Shown: piece by piece, positions 9,066 through 17,065 of the stretch
Position numbering within the stretch: position 1 is the first letter of the stretch
Layout of the letters: the number at the start of each line of letters is the position of its first letter
Assembly: GCA_964459465.1 (NCBI GenBank)
Contig: CAYWLR010000003.1
Coordinates: forward strand, 1 to 64,000
Length of the DNA stretch: 64,000 bases
From: CALAMC01 sp964459465
GTDB lineage: Bacteria; Zixibacteria; MSB-5A5; GN15; PGXB01
Reading direction: 5' to 3'
The notes under the pieces: model-generated
What the model was told of the DNA's origin: nothing
Database searches by the model: none
The model's input: only the letters and a program-made list of their open reading frames with translations
Made by a program: the position numbers and the translations under genes

Positions 9066-9455
9066 ATGAACACCGTAATAGGCAAGGATACCGTGTTTAC
9101 CGGTACCATCGATATCAAGGGCGGAATTCGTATCGACGGTACGGTTAAGGGCAAGATTATCAGCGATGACACCGTTACGGTAGGGACTACCGGTTATGTT
9201 GAAGCCGACGTGGAAGCCAATTCGGCGGTGGTGGCCGGTAAAGTGATCGGCAACCTGAATGCCGGCGAAAGTGTCGAATTGCAGGCGCAATCCGATGTTG
9301 AAGGAGATATTCGGACCAAATCGCTGGTGGTCGAGCAGGGGGCTGTCTTTTGCGGCGGTTGCCATATGAAAGAGGGCAAATCTTCGGCGAAATTCCTTGC
9401 CCCGGAAGAAACTCCATATTCGGTCGTTGGTAAAAAGGTAGAGGAAACCGAATAA
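9066..9455 (+). CDS. Bactofilin
   Basis: Bactofilins are small beta-helical cytoskeletal proteins that polymerise without nucleotide. This one has 129 residues: short tails around a core of regularly spaced repeats such as TVFTGTIDIKGGIRIDGTVKG and YVEADVEANSAVVAGKVIGN, the DUF583 pattern. The frame is open from an ATG at 9027, but ATG 9066 is preferred because GGCGGAG lies just before it; the longer form would overlap the M23 gene by 29 bases. Adjacent parAB and M23 genes recall the Myxococcus arrangement in which bactofilins connect ParABS to the cell envelope. Confidence 0.92.
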   Translation: MNTVIGKDTVFTGTIDIKGGIRIDGTVKGKIISDDTVTVGTTGYVEADVEANSAVVAGKVIGNLNAGESVELQAQSDVEGDIRTKSLVVEQGAVFCGGCHMKEGKSSAKFLAPEETPYSVVGKKVEETE

Positions 9456-9706
9456 ACCGGGTTCAGACATTCTGCATATATAATGTTATATAATGTGGAA
9501 AAGGTCTGAAATTTGTGGATATCCGATTATGTTCTTGAAGGCCATTTCATTACGTCGGATTAGTTAAGGCCGGATTTATATAGATATCCACAAATTACTA
9601 TGCCGGTTATAGTTACTAATAATACGCTAAAAATTTAAAATGCTTGATTTACTGTTGATTCTGCCCTGCTCGTAATAGTAATCTAACATGAAGGACGTCT
9701 CTGATT
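9456..9706. other. AT-rich intergenic region with DnaA-box-like motifs
   Basis: This 251-base gap separates bactofilin from the MoxR gene. It holds three 9-base motifs one mismatch from the DnaA box TTATCCACA: TGTGGAAAA (9494-9502) and TGTGGATAT (9514-9522), whose starts are 20 bases apart, and the oppositely oriented ATATCCACA (9584-9592). The last two are part of a longer perfect inverted repeat, AATTTGTGGATATC at 9510-9523 and GATATCCACAAATT at 9583-9596. AT-rich sequence follows to 9660. It could be an origin element, a DnaA titration or regulatory site, or the operator of a different dimeric regulator. Confidence 0.45.
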
Positions 9707-10708
9707 ATGTCTGAAAAAGCAAGTGATCTTAAAGCAGTTGAGCAACTTAATATTGCCTATAATAATATTCGTAATGAAATCGCGAAGGTAATTATCGGCC
9801 AGGATAAAGTTATTGAACAACTTCTTGTGGCCTTGTTATCCTCGGGGCATTGTCTTTTGGTCGGTGTTCCCGGTCTGGCAAAAACCCTTCTTATCTCAAC
9901 TTTGGCCAAGGTTCTGGACTTAAAGTTCAATCGTATTCAATTCACCCCCGATTTGATGCCGTCAGATATAACCGGGACGGAAATTATTGAAGAAGATAAG
10001 GTTTCAGGCACTAGGAGGTTCAAGTTTGTCAAGGGTCCGGTCTTCGCTAATGCCATTTTGGCAGACGAAATAAACCGTACTCCGCCAAAAACGCAGGCGG
10101 CTCTTTTGCAGGCTATGCAGGAGCATGAAGTGACCGCCGCTGGGCAAACCTATCGTCTCGATGAGCCTTTCTTTGTTTTGGCGACACAAAATCCGATTGA
10201 GCAGGAGGGAACATACCCGCTTCCGGAAGCCCAACTTGATCGTTTCATGTTTAATATTTATGTCGATTATCCCTCTGACGTCGAAGAGCAAACCATTGTC
10301 CGCACAACGACGATTATCCCCGAATATAAGTTGCATAAGATACTGACGGCGTCCGAAATTATCGGCTTTCAGCAGTTGGTCCGCAAAGTCCCCGTATCCG
10401 ACAACCTGATTCAATATGCGGTCGATATTGCCCGGGCCACCCGGCCCAATAATGGAACGGCGCCCGATTTTGTTAAAAATTGGGTTTCCTGGGGGGCCGG
10501 GCCGCGTGCCTCGCAATATATGATACTGGCCGCCAAAACACGGGCCATCCTCGATGGCCGTCCCACTCCCGGCCCGGACGACGTTCGCTTTGCCGCTCTG
10601 CCGGTATTGCGCCATAGAATTGTGACCTCATTCAACGCCGAGGCCGATGGCGTGGATACCTCGGCCATCGTCAAAAAATTAATTGATAATGTGAAGCACC
10701 GTAATTAG
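9707..10708 (+). CDS. MoxR-family AAA+ ATPase
   Basis: This 333-residue ATPase has Walker A GVPGLAKT at 53-60, a Walker B with ADEINRTPPKTQAALLQAMQE near 116-136, a sensor-1 region (FFVLATQNPIEQEGTYPLPEAQLDRFMF) and the lid domain typical of MoxR proteins. MoxR ATPases act as chaperones that activate or assemble partner proteins, often with a VWA or DUF58 protein encoded next door. No such partner follows here; the next gene is a small membrane protein. The start ATG is preceded by GAAGGACG. Confidence 0.93.
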   Translation: MSEKASDLKAVEQLNIAYNNIRNEIAKVIIGQDKVIEQLLVALLSSGHCLLVGVPGLAKTLLISTLAKVLDLKFNRIQFTPDLMPSDITGTEIIEEDKVSGTRRFKFVKGPVFANAILADEINRTPPKTQAALLQAMQEHEVTAAGQTYRLDEPFFVLATQNPIEQEGTYPLPEAQLDRFMFNIYVDYPSDVEEQTIVRTTTIIPEYKLHKILTASEIIGFQQLVRKVPVSDNLIQYAVDIARATRPNNGTAPDFVKNWVSWGAGPRASQYMILAAKTRAILDGRPTPGPDDVRFAALPVLRHRIVTSFNAEADGVDTSAIVKKLIDNVKHRN

Positions 10709-10782
10709 TTTATCCATACTTGATCACGATTAGACATCAGATTGGTATGATGTTTACCGGGTAATAGTACGGGGTGAATATT

Positions 10783-11355
10783 ATGGATGTACGTGTCAGC
10801 GATTTGCCGCCATATGGCAAATTGTTTGTGGGGCTGTTTTGCATTTTGGTTTTAATCGTTCTGGTCTGGATGACTGTGCTGGGGCTGTTGCATGCCGGTA
10901 TTGTCGGCTATCATTATGAAGACTGCCCGACCGATAACACTTTAAAAATGGAAGCCATGCTGGCAACCCAAACGCCGACCGTGGAAGCTCTCTGGGATGA
11001 TTCGGGCAAAGTGATAGATATCGATGATCCACTTTTTCACGGTCAGCCAGGCCATTTGAGCAACTGGCATATATTCCGTGACAATCTGGAGTGGGCTATC
11101 GGGCACGCCGGAACACAAACCATGCTCTTTTTCGCCTTGGGATTGATTTTCATGTTCACGAACTATTCGGATAAGGCCAGGAAAAGAATGTACTGGCTGG
11201 GGTTCAATCTGATTGTTTTGCATGTCATTGCCCTGTCGGGATGTGGATTCTGTCTCCCGGCCAATGTATTGATTTACACGTCGGGTCCGCTGTTGCTTCT
11301 GATCTTGGCAATTATGACAATTATGATCCTGGCGAGTTTGAGGAAAAAGAATTGA
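10783..11355 (+). CDS. Four-helix membrane protein of unknown function
   Basis: I do not recognise a family. The 190-residue product has one N-terminal membrane helix (about 13-38), an extracytoplasmic stretch of about 70 residues rich in acidic residues (HYEDCPTDNT, DIDDPLFHGQPGH), and three further helices after about residue 110, ending with a basic tail. Two cysteines sit in the motif SGCGFCLPANV of the third helix/loop. ATG 10783 is chosen because GGGGTG precedes it; a GTG at 10774 is possible. It follows the MoxR gene by 74 bases, so a functional link is possible but unproven. Confidence 0.7.
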   Translation: MDVRVSDLPPYGKLFVGLFCILVLIVLVWMTVLGLLHAGIVGYHYEDCPTDNTLKMEAMLATQTPTVEALWDDSGKVIDIDDPLFHGQPGHLSNWHIFRDNLEWAIGHAGTQTMLFFALGLIFMFTNYSDKARKRMYWLGFNLIVLHVIALSGCGFCLPANVLIYTSGPLLLLILAIMTIMILASLRKKN

Positions 11356-11399
11356 CACTCATATATTATGCGGTGTCGCAAATCGGATTTTTCCAAGCG

Positions 11400-11423
11400 G
11401 CGTCAGGAACCTGTTCCTGACGC
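11400..11423. repeat. REP-like palindrome upstream of RAYT gene
   Basis: GCGTCAGGAAC and GTTCCTGACGC form a perfect 11-base inverted repeat around a CT loop, ending 8 bases before the transposase-like start codon. A related palindrome lies just after the gene, as expected when a RAYT protein acts on neighbouring REP hairpins. Confidence 0.7.
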
Positions 11424-11431
11424 AATATACG

Positions 11432-11989
11432 ATGAGAAGCAGAAATCGAAATATCTATGAATGCAACAGTAATGTATTTTTCATTACGTCGACAATTGTC
11501 GGTTCCATAAATGTCTTTAACGATTGTGCGATCGCCAAGATATTTATCGGCACATTAGATTTTTATCAAAAGCGGGGCGATTTAATTATTCTGGCATATG
11601 TGCTGATGCCCAGTCATTTTCACCTTATTGTAAAAGTGAATAAAGAATTAACCGTATCAAAGTGTATCGGTAATGTGAAGCGACTCACATCACGCAGAAT
11701 AGGTGATCATTTAAGGGCATCTTGCAGTAGAGATTTGTTGGCACAATTGGAGAAGGCGGCAGCAAATGAACCAACGGGGGATAGCAAAGTCTGGCAGTAT
11801 CGATTTGATTGTTTTGTGATTAACAACAAAGCGACTCTGGTTCAGAAAATAGAATACATCCACCGTAATCCGGTTAAGGCGGGTTTGGTTGAAAGTGCGG
11901 AAGATTGGAATTTTTCGATTCCAAAAGATTATTCATTTGGAAGCAAAGGGCTATTATACATTGATGTGGAGTGGCGTTGTCTGAAGTAA
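11432..11989 (+). CDS. REP-associated tyrosine transposase (RAYT), Y1/IS200-like
   Basis: This 185-residue protein belongs to the Y1 HUH nuclease superfamily: the metal-binding motif appears in LMPSHFHLIV (about 52-61) and the catalytic tyrosine is probably in KIEYIHRNPVKAGLV (about 138-152), which is typical of the RAYT branch. RAYTs bind and cleave REP hairpins and are usually single-copy domesticated transposases. Palindromes containing TCAGGAA/TTCCTGA lie on both sides. The AT content is higher than in neighbouring genes, which would fit horizontal origin. Confidence 0.88.
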   Translation: MRSRNRNIYECNSNVFFITSTIVGSINVFNDCAIAKIFIGTLDFYQKRGDLIILAYVLMPSHFHLIVKVNKELTVSKCIGNVKRLTSRRIGDHLRASCSRDLLAQLEKAAANEPTGDSKVWQYRFDCFVINNKATLVQKIEYIHRNPVKAGLVESAEDWNFSIPKDYSFGSKGLLYIDVEWRCLK

Positions 11990-11997
11990 TATGGATG

Positions 11998-12021
11998 CCG
12001 TCTGGAAAAGGTTCCTGACGG
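11998..12021. repeat. REP-like palindrome downstream of RAYT gene
   Basis: CCGTCTGGAA and TTCCTGACGG pair with a single mismatch around an AAGG loop. The right arm shares TTCCTGACG with the palindrome at 11400-11423. A more degenerate relative (CCGACAGGAAG...TCTTACGG) follows at about 12048-12071. These look like a small REP family mobilised by the RAYT protein. Confidence 0.6.
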
Positions 12022-12089
12022 TGCAATGCAAAGATATGATTGTATAACCGACAGGAAGGGGTCTCTTACGGCGCACCGGAAGACTTAAT

Positions 12090-12827
12090 ATGAAACAAAA
12101 TCGCCTGTATGATGAATTCGCTTATCTGTGGCCGTTGATTAGTCCGCCCGAAGATTATGCCCGAGAGGCCGGCCTCTGGCGCAATCTTCTGCATGCCAAG
12201 CTCGGCCCCGGACGACACCATATACTTGAGCTGGGTGTGGGCGGGGGACATAACCTGTCGCATCTCACGTGCGATTTTAAGGCAACCGCGGTGGACCTTT
12301 CCGAAAAGATGCTGGCCATATCCAAAAAACTCAATCCCGATGTCGAGCATGTTGTCGGCGATATGCGAAGTGTCCGGCTGGGCCGAACGTTCGACGCGGT
12401 TATTATTCATGATGCCATTGGTTATATGTGTACGGAAAATGACCTTCTGGCGGCTTTTAAAACCGCCGCATCGCATCTTAAACCGGAAGGCATTTTTATC
12501 ACGTCCCCGGATTATGTTAAGGAAACATACCCCGGAACAAATGTAAACCACCGCATCAGCAAGGGCGATAATATCGAATTAACCTTTATTGAATACGATT
12601 ACGACCCAAATCCCGACGATACGACCGCCGAATCGGTTATGTTCTACATGATTCTCAAAAACGGCCGCCTTAATATCGAACAGGATTTTCATACAACGGG
12701 TCTATTCCCGGTCGAAACCTGGCTAAAATTAATGGAAATAGCCGGATTTGATGTCGAGATGAAACAGGAAAATCTCGGCGAAGATATCCGGCAGAACTAT
12801 TTTTTTATTGGGACGGAAAAGCGGTAA
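12090..12827 (+). CDS. Class I SAM-dependent methyltransferase
   Basis: The 245-residue protein has a Rossmann SAM-binding motif HHILELGVGGGHNL at about 47-60, an acidic residue ending strand 2 (ATAVDLSEKML) and the motif DAVIIHDAIGYM near 107-118. The central part matches small-molecule methyltransferases of the Methyltransf_11/25 type. The C-terminal half resembles proteins in which a beta sheet covers the active site. The substrate cannot be read from the sequence, and its neighbours, a RAYT and an antiporter, give no help. Confidence 0.85.
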   Translation: MKQNRLYDEFAYLWPLISPPEDYAREAGLWRNLLHAKLGPGRHHILELGVGGGHNLSHLTCDFKATAVDLSEKMLAISKKLNPDVEHVVGDMRSVRLGRTFDAVIIHDAIGYMCTENDLLAAFKTAASHLKPEGIFITSPDYVKETYPGTNVNHRISKGDNIELTFIEYDYDPNPDDTTAESVMFYMILKNGRLNIEQDFHTTGLFPVETWLKLMEIAGFDVEMKQENLGEDIRQNYFFIGTEKR

Positions 12828-12949
12828 TTTATTATTTTGCACCGGTAGTAAGGGATTTTGGCGACGAGGGGATGTGAAAGAATGCCCTGGATGTCAACCC
12901 GCAGAAGACAATGTGAGATTTCCGGGGTTTATAAATCGGGGGATGATGA

Positions 12950-14140
12950 GTGAAAAAGGTTCTGCTGTTTTCAATATTGCTGGTAGTCGGGCTGATATTA
13001 TCCCAATATCTGGACCGATTTACCGGTGGCTCCGTCTTTGTCCGTGAAACAATACGTATACTGACCATGATCATGCTGGGCTTTATCATGATTCATGTCG
13101 GCTATGAATTTGAAATCGATCGGTCCCGCTTGAAAAGTTACGGTTTCGACTACCTGATTGCGGCCACGGCCGCCGCCTTTCCCTGGATCTTCTGTGCCGT
13201 CTATTTCGTGTTTATATTTTATGACTCATCGCTGTGGAGTTCGTTTGATACCTGGACCGAGGCGCTTCTGGCCGGACGGTTCGCGGCACCGACGTCGGCC
13301 GGTGTTCTGTTTTCCATGCTGGCCGCGGCGGGACTTTCGGCCACCTGGTTTTTCAAAAAGATACGGATATTGGCTATTTTTGACGATCTGGATACGGTCA
13401 TTTTGATGATTCCGCTGAAAATGCTCATTGTCGGCCTGCGCTGGGAACTGGGTATTATCGTCATTGTTATGGTTATTCAGCTTTGGCTGGCCTGGAAATA
13501 TCTTCATAAAACTCATATTCCGATAACCTGGCGCTGGGTACTGGTGTACGCCACCGGCATCGCCCTGACTTCAGAATTTATATATCAAACCAGTCTGCTA
13601 TTTGACGACATAATACCTATCCATATCGAAGTGCTTCTCCCGGCCTTTGTTCTTGGCACCATGATGGCCCACCCGCAAGGCCATGATCCTCACTGCGACG
13701 ATTGTCGGGAAGGTCACCAGGAAGGGCCGGAGAGTCCCGATGAGCAGAAGGTGGCAACGATAGTATCGGGCATTTTCATGGTCCTGGTGGGATTATCCAT
13801 GCCGCCCATCGTACTCGTCGAAGGAAGCTGGCAATGGATCGTGATGCACGTTCTTATTATCACCCTTCTGGCCAATGTCGGGAAGATGTTCCCTCTGTTT
13901 GTGTATCGGAAAGAAGCACATTGGAAAGAGCGGCTGGCGTTATGTGTCGGCATGTGGCCACGCGGTGAAGTGGGGGCGGGGGTGCTGATTCTGTCACTGG
14001 GTTATGGCATCGGGGGAGTAATGGTGACAGTGGCGGCGCTGTCGCTGGCGCTCAACCTTCTTCTGACCGGCGTCTTCATTATTATCGTCAAGCGGCTGCT
14101 CGCCTCGGCCCCGCCGGTTCCCGGAAGAGAGTTAGTGTAA
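12950..14140 (+). CDS. Cation:proton antiporter (CPA2/KefB-like)
   Basis: The 396-residue integral membrane protein has about eleven to twelve hydrophobic segments and resembles the sodium/hydrogen exchanger family: LLAGRFAAPTSAGVLFSML and ILAIFDDLDTVILMIPLKM correspond to the discontinuous helices and the acidic pair of the ion-binding region, and GMWPRGEVGAGVLILSLGYG to the conserved late helix. A cytoplasmic or periplasmic loop near residues 240-262 contains a cluster of histidines, cysteines and acidic residues (HPQGHDPHCDDCREGHQEG), which could bind metal. The start is GTG. No regulatory RCK domain is fused. Confidence 0.83.
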   Translation: MKKVLLFSILLVVGLILSQYLDRFTGGSVFVRETIRILTMIMLGFIMIHVGYEFEIDRSRLKSYGFDYLIAATAAAFPWIFCAVYFVFIFYDSSLWSSFDTWTEALLAGRFAAPTSAGVLFSMLAAAGLSATWFFKKIRILAIFDDLDTVILMIPLKMLIVGLRWELGIIVIVMVIQLWLAWKYLHKTHIPITWRWVLVYATGIALTSEFIYQTSLLFDDIIPIHIEVLLPAFVLGTMMAHPQGHDPHCDDCREGHQEGPESPDEQKVATIVSGIFMVLVGLSMPPIVLVEGSWQWIVMHVLIITLLANVGKMFPLFVYRKEAHWKERLALCVGMWPRGEVGAGVLILSLGYGIGGVMVTVAALSLALNLLLTGVFIIIVKRLLASAPPVPGRELV

Positions 14141-14213
14141 TCGGTCGAGCGCCCGAATACCTTACGGATGATACTATGTGGTGAGTCTGTTATCCGACCG
14201 ACCAAATGCCATT

Positions 14214-15218
14214 TCAGTCGGTTTCCCGCAATTTGCGCCACAAAGTCGATTGACTGATACCGAGTATTTTGGCGGCCTGCGGCCGATTCCCATTGGTGTG
14301 CGCCAATGTTCGTTGTATGTGCGCCACTTCGAGTTCTTTAAGAGTCACCGGCCGATACTTTTCAAGCGACATGTAAGTGGCTCCTTTGCCCACCAGTTCC
14401 GGAGGCAGGTGTTCGCTCCCGATAGTTTTTCCCCGGGCGAATATGGCCGCCCTTTCCAGCACGTTGTATAACTCGCGGACATTGCCGGGCCAGGAATAAT
14501 TCAACAGATATGAATCACAATCCCGATGCAAGTTTAAATGGGGCAGCTGCATCCGAACCGACAATTCCGCCAGGAAATGTGCCGCCAGCGCCATGATATC
14601 TTCACGCCGTTCGGCCAGTGTCGGGACTCTTATTTCAACCACCCGAAGTCGGAAAAATAGGTCTTTGCGAAAACGGCTATCGGCCACCGCGGCCGACAGG
14701 TCGGTATTGGTGGCGGCGATAATGCGAATATCGACCCGCCGCGGAATATTCTCCCCGATGCGGAGAATCTCTCGTTCCTGCAGGACTCTTAATAGTTTCA
14801 CCTGAATAGCCCCGTCAATATCGCCGATTTCATCGAGAAAAGCAGTTCCACGCGCAGCCTGTTCGAACAATCCGACCCGGTCATTGATAGCACCGGTAAA
14901 AGCCCCGGCTTTGTGGCCGAAAAGTTCGCTCTCCAACAGCGCAGCCGGAAGCGCCGCACAGTTGATGGTCAGCATTGCCCGCTTTTGACGACGGGAATTA
15001 TCATGAATAAAACGTGCCACAATTTCTTTGCCGACACCGGTATCGCCGCTTAAAAGCACCGAAGAATCAAACTCGGCCACCATATAGGCAAGCTCAAGCA
15101 CGTCCATGAAAGCGCGGCTCTTTACCGGAGCCAAATAAGCGGGAAGGTTTCTTGGGTCAAACATTTCAAAATGCCACTCAAATAATAAATGTTCCATTAT
15201 GGAATATATATTTTGCAT
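14214..15218 (-). CDS. Sigma-54-dependent transcriptional activator lacking a receiver domain
   Basis: The product (334 residues from the ATG at 15218) is an AAA+ enhancer-binding protein. Walker A GDTGVGKE is at 58-65, the sigma-54 contact loop GAFTGA at 105-110, Walker B TAFLDEIGD at 125-133, and a Fis-type helix-turn-helix (NGNRPQAAKILGISQSTLWR) ends the protein. Fewer than 50 residues precede the AAA+ domain, so there is no receiver, GAF or PAS domain. Candidate starts at 15218 and 15197 lie within or at paired dyad sequences; ATG 15164 would leave these outside the gene and gives 316 residues. It is divergent from a histidine kinase gene that has a -24/-12 promoter, which it may activate. 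Confidence 0.92.
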   Translation of the reverse strand: MQNIYSIMEHLLFEWHFEMFDPRNLPAYLAPVKSRAFMDVLELAYMVAEFDSSVLLSGDTGVGKEIVARFIHDNSRRQKRAMLTINCAALPAALLESELFGHKAGAFTGAINDRVGLFEQAARGTAFLDEIGDIDGAIQVKLLRVLQEREILRIGENIPRRVDIRIIAATNTDLSAAVADSRFRKDLFFRLRVVEIRVPTLAERREDIMALAAHFLAELSVRMQLPHLNLHRDCDSYLLNYSWPGNVRELYNVLERAAIFARGKTIGSEHLPPELVGKGATYMSLEKYRPVTLKELEVAHIQRTLAHTNGNRPQAAKILGISQSTLWRKLRETD

Positions 15219-15225
15219 AATAGAA
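15192..15225. promoter_or_regulatory. Paired dyad sites, candidate enhancer/operator
   Basis: TTCCATTATGGAA (15192-15204) is a perfect dyad around a central T. TTGCATAATAGAA (15213-15225) matches it at 10 of 13 positions. The centres are 21 bases apart, two helical turns. They lie about 80-110 bases before the -24 element of the kinase promoter, the usual place for an enhancer-binding protein, and they overlap the start region of the activator gene, which would allow autorepression. Confidence 0.6.
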
Positions 15226-15302
15226 TATATTTGTTATCATGTCAAGTCAATTATTTCTGATAAATCGTTAATGGTTAATGTATTACATCATCGTTACGGG
15301 TC

Positions 15303-15318
15303 TGGCTCGAATATTGCT
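15303..15318 (+). promoter_or_regulatory. Sigma-54 (-24/-12) promoter of the kinase gene
   Basis: TGGCTC-GAATA-TTGCT matches the consensus TGGCAC-N5-TTGCW, with the essential GG and GC dinucleotides exactly ten bases apart (15304-15305 and 15316-15317). It lies about 39 bases before the kinase start codon. Together with the divergent sigma-54 activator and the dyads at 15192-15225 it forms a complete enhancer-dependent control region. Confidence 0.72.
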
Positions 15319-15356
15319 TTGATGTTTTGATAAATTGCAAATGGAAGGTATCTTAT

Positions 15357-17048
15357 ATGGAAAATGATAAAAAACCCACAGTTTTTGGCCCGTTCTCACA
15401 AGGATCTAAATCGCTCAAGTGGCGAATCGTCGCTGTTTTGCTTATCGCCGCACTTTTGCCCTTGCTTCTGGCCGGTTTTGGCTCCTGGATTGTCTTCGGA
15501 AGACTGCTGGAAGAAAAATCGCTGGAGTTGATGCGGCGGTCGGTCAAGCATCACGCCGATTCGATAGAGGCTCATCTGGAGGAACGACGGCATCTTCTCC
15601 AAACCGTCAGCGAAAATCACGAAATCCTGGAATTATCCAATCAGGACCGCTTGCAGGATTTTTTTGACAATCTCAATAAGGTTACAAATCAAGGGTTTGT
15701 CGATCTTGGCGTCATTGATGTGCAGGGCCGGCACCTGGCCTATGTCGGGCCGTACGATTTACGGCATTGCAACTATCAAAATGAGGACTGGTTCAGGGAG
15801 GTTCTGGTCAGGGGTCAGTATGTAAGTGATGTTTTTATGGGATTCCGCCAGGTTCCCCATTGCATTATAGCCATTCGTTCTTCGCAGGGCGGGACGGTCT
15901 GGCTATTAAGGGCGACCGTCAACAGCGCCCAATTCGATGAAATGGTGCGGGCAGAGTTTCTCGCCGGTGGCAGCGAAGTGTTCATTGTCAACCAGGATGG
16001 CCTTTACCAGACGACCCCGCACGAGGGCAAACTTCTCGATTCATCGTCGGTGCAGGACATTCCGATATTCTCCGATTTACGGGACGACCGTATTGAAATT
16101 GACGGACGCACCAAGATTCGTGTTATGACCTGGATAAATAACCATCGCTGGTTGCTGGTGGTTCAGCAGGATCTTACGAATGTGCAGGCTCCGGTAAATC
16201 AGGCCATTGTTCGCGGCGCCTATGTGGTACTGGTGGCCGTCATGATTCTTGTTTTGACCACCGTGCTGGCGACCTGGCATCTTACCCGTCAAATAGACAA
16301 AGTTACCGCGGAGCGCGAAGCGATTTCAAGGGCATTTGTCCGATCGGCCAAGCTGGCTTCGATCGGCGAATTGACTACCGGCCTGGCTCATGAAATAAAC
16401 AACCCGCTGGCCATTATTAGCGCCGAACAAACCAACATTATCGATGTCCTGACGGATAAGAAATCGGGACCCGCCGAATATCAGCAGGCGCTCGATTCGT
16501 TGAAGCGATGTCAGAACCAGGTCCGGCGTTGTGCTCTAATTACCCAAAAATTGCTTCAATTCGGACGCAGCAAAGAGCCCCGAGTGGAACCGATAACGTT
16601 GGCACCCCGGTTAAAAGAAATCATGACTTTAATGGAACGTCAGGCCAATCTTCGCGATATTTCGATCAGGCTCGATGTTGACGAAACACTTCCGCCGGTC
16701 ATGGCCGATCCCGTCGAATTGGAGCAGGTTATTGTCAACCTCCTTAATAATGCCTTTGACGCCATGCCCAATGGCGGCGAAATCATCATTCGGGCCAAAG
16801 TTGCCGCGGACCGAGTCCGGCTGGAAGTTGCCGATTCCGGAACCGGCATATCGCCCGAAGATATCGAGCGTGTGCTCGAACCGTTTTTCACGACCAAGCC
16901 GGTCGGTAAAGGGACCGGCCTGGGCTTATCGGTATGTTACGGTATCGTGAGTTCATGGGGGGGAGATATCGAAATCAGCAGTCAGGTGGGTAGTGGAACT
17001 ACCATCAGGCTGTATCTGGCATATCAAAATAATAAAGAACCAAGATAG
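15357..17048 (+). CDS. Membrane sensor histidine kinase with extracytoplasmic sensor domain
   Basis: The 563-residue protein has a membrane helix near 23-47, a long periplasmic region (about 50-285) of the dCACHE type, a second helix (about 287-308), a dimerisation domain with H-box GLAHEINNPLAI (phosphorylatable His345) and an ATPase domain with N-box NLLNNAFDAMP, G1 ADSGTGISPEDI, F-box EPFFTTKP and G2 GTGLGLSV. The type resembles NtrB/ZraS-like kinases that pair with sigma-54 regulators. The ATG at 15357 is chosen because GGAAGG precedes it by eight bases. It is followed by the double-receiver gene, 17 bases downstream. Confidence 0.94.
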   Translation: MENDKKPTVFGPFSQGSKSLKWRIVAVLLIAALLPLLLAGFGSWIVFGRLLEEKSLELMRRSVKHHADSIEAHLEERRHLLQTVSENHEILELSNQDRLQDFFDNLNKVTNQGFVDLGVIDVQGRHLAYVGPYDLRHCNYQNEDWFREVLVRGQYVSDVFMGFRQVPHCIIAIRSSQGGTVWLLRATVNSAQFDEMVRAEFLAGGSEVFIVNQDGLYQTTPHEGKLLDSSSVQDIPIFSDLRDDRIEIDGRTKIRVMTWINNHRWLLVVQQDLTNVQAPVNQAIVRGAYVVLVAVMILVLTTVLATWHLTRQIDKVTAEREAISRAFVRSAKLASIGELTTGLAHEINNPLAIISAEQTNIIDVLTDKKSGPAEYQQALDSLKRCQNQVRRCALITQKLLQFGRSKEPRVEPITLAPRLKEIMTLMERQANLRDISIRLDVDETLPPVMADPVELEQVIVNLLNNAFDAMPNGGEIIIRAKVAADRVRLEVADSGTGISPEDIERVLEPFFTTKPVGKGTGLGLSVCYGIVSSWGGDIEISSQVGSGTTIRLYLAYQNNKEPR

Positions 17049-17065
17049 CGAGAGGCGGAATAACT

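Noticed and set aside
12887..12905. GG-N10-GC pattern resembling a second sigma-54 promoter
   Set aside because: Only the dinucleotide spacing fits; the -24 and -12 boxes otherwise do not match the consensus.
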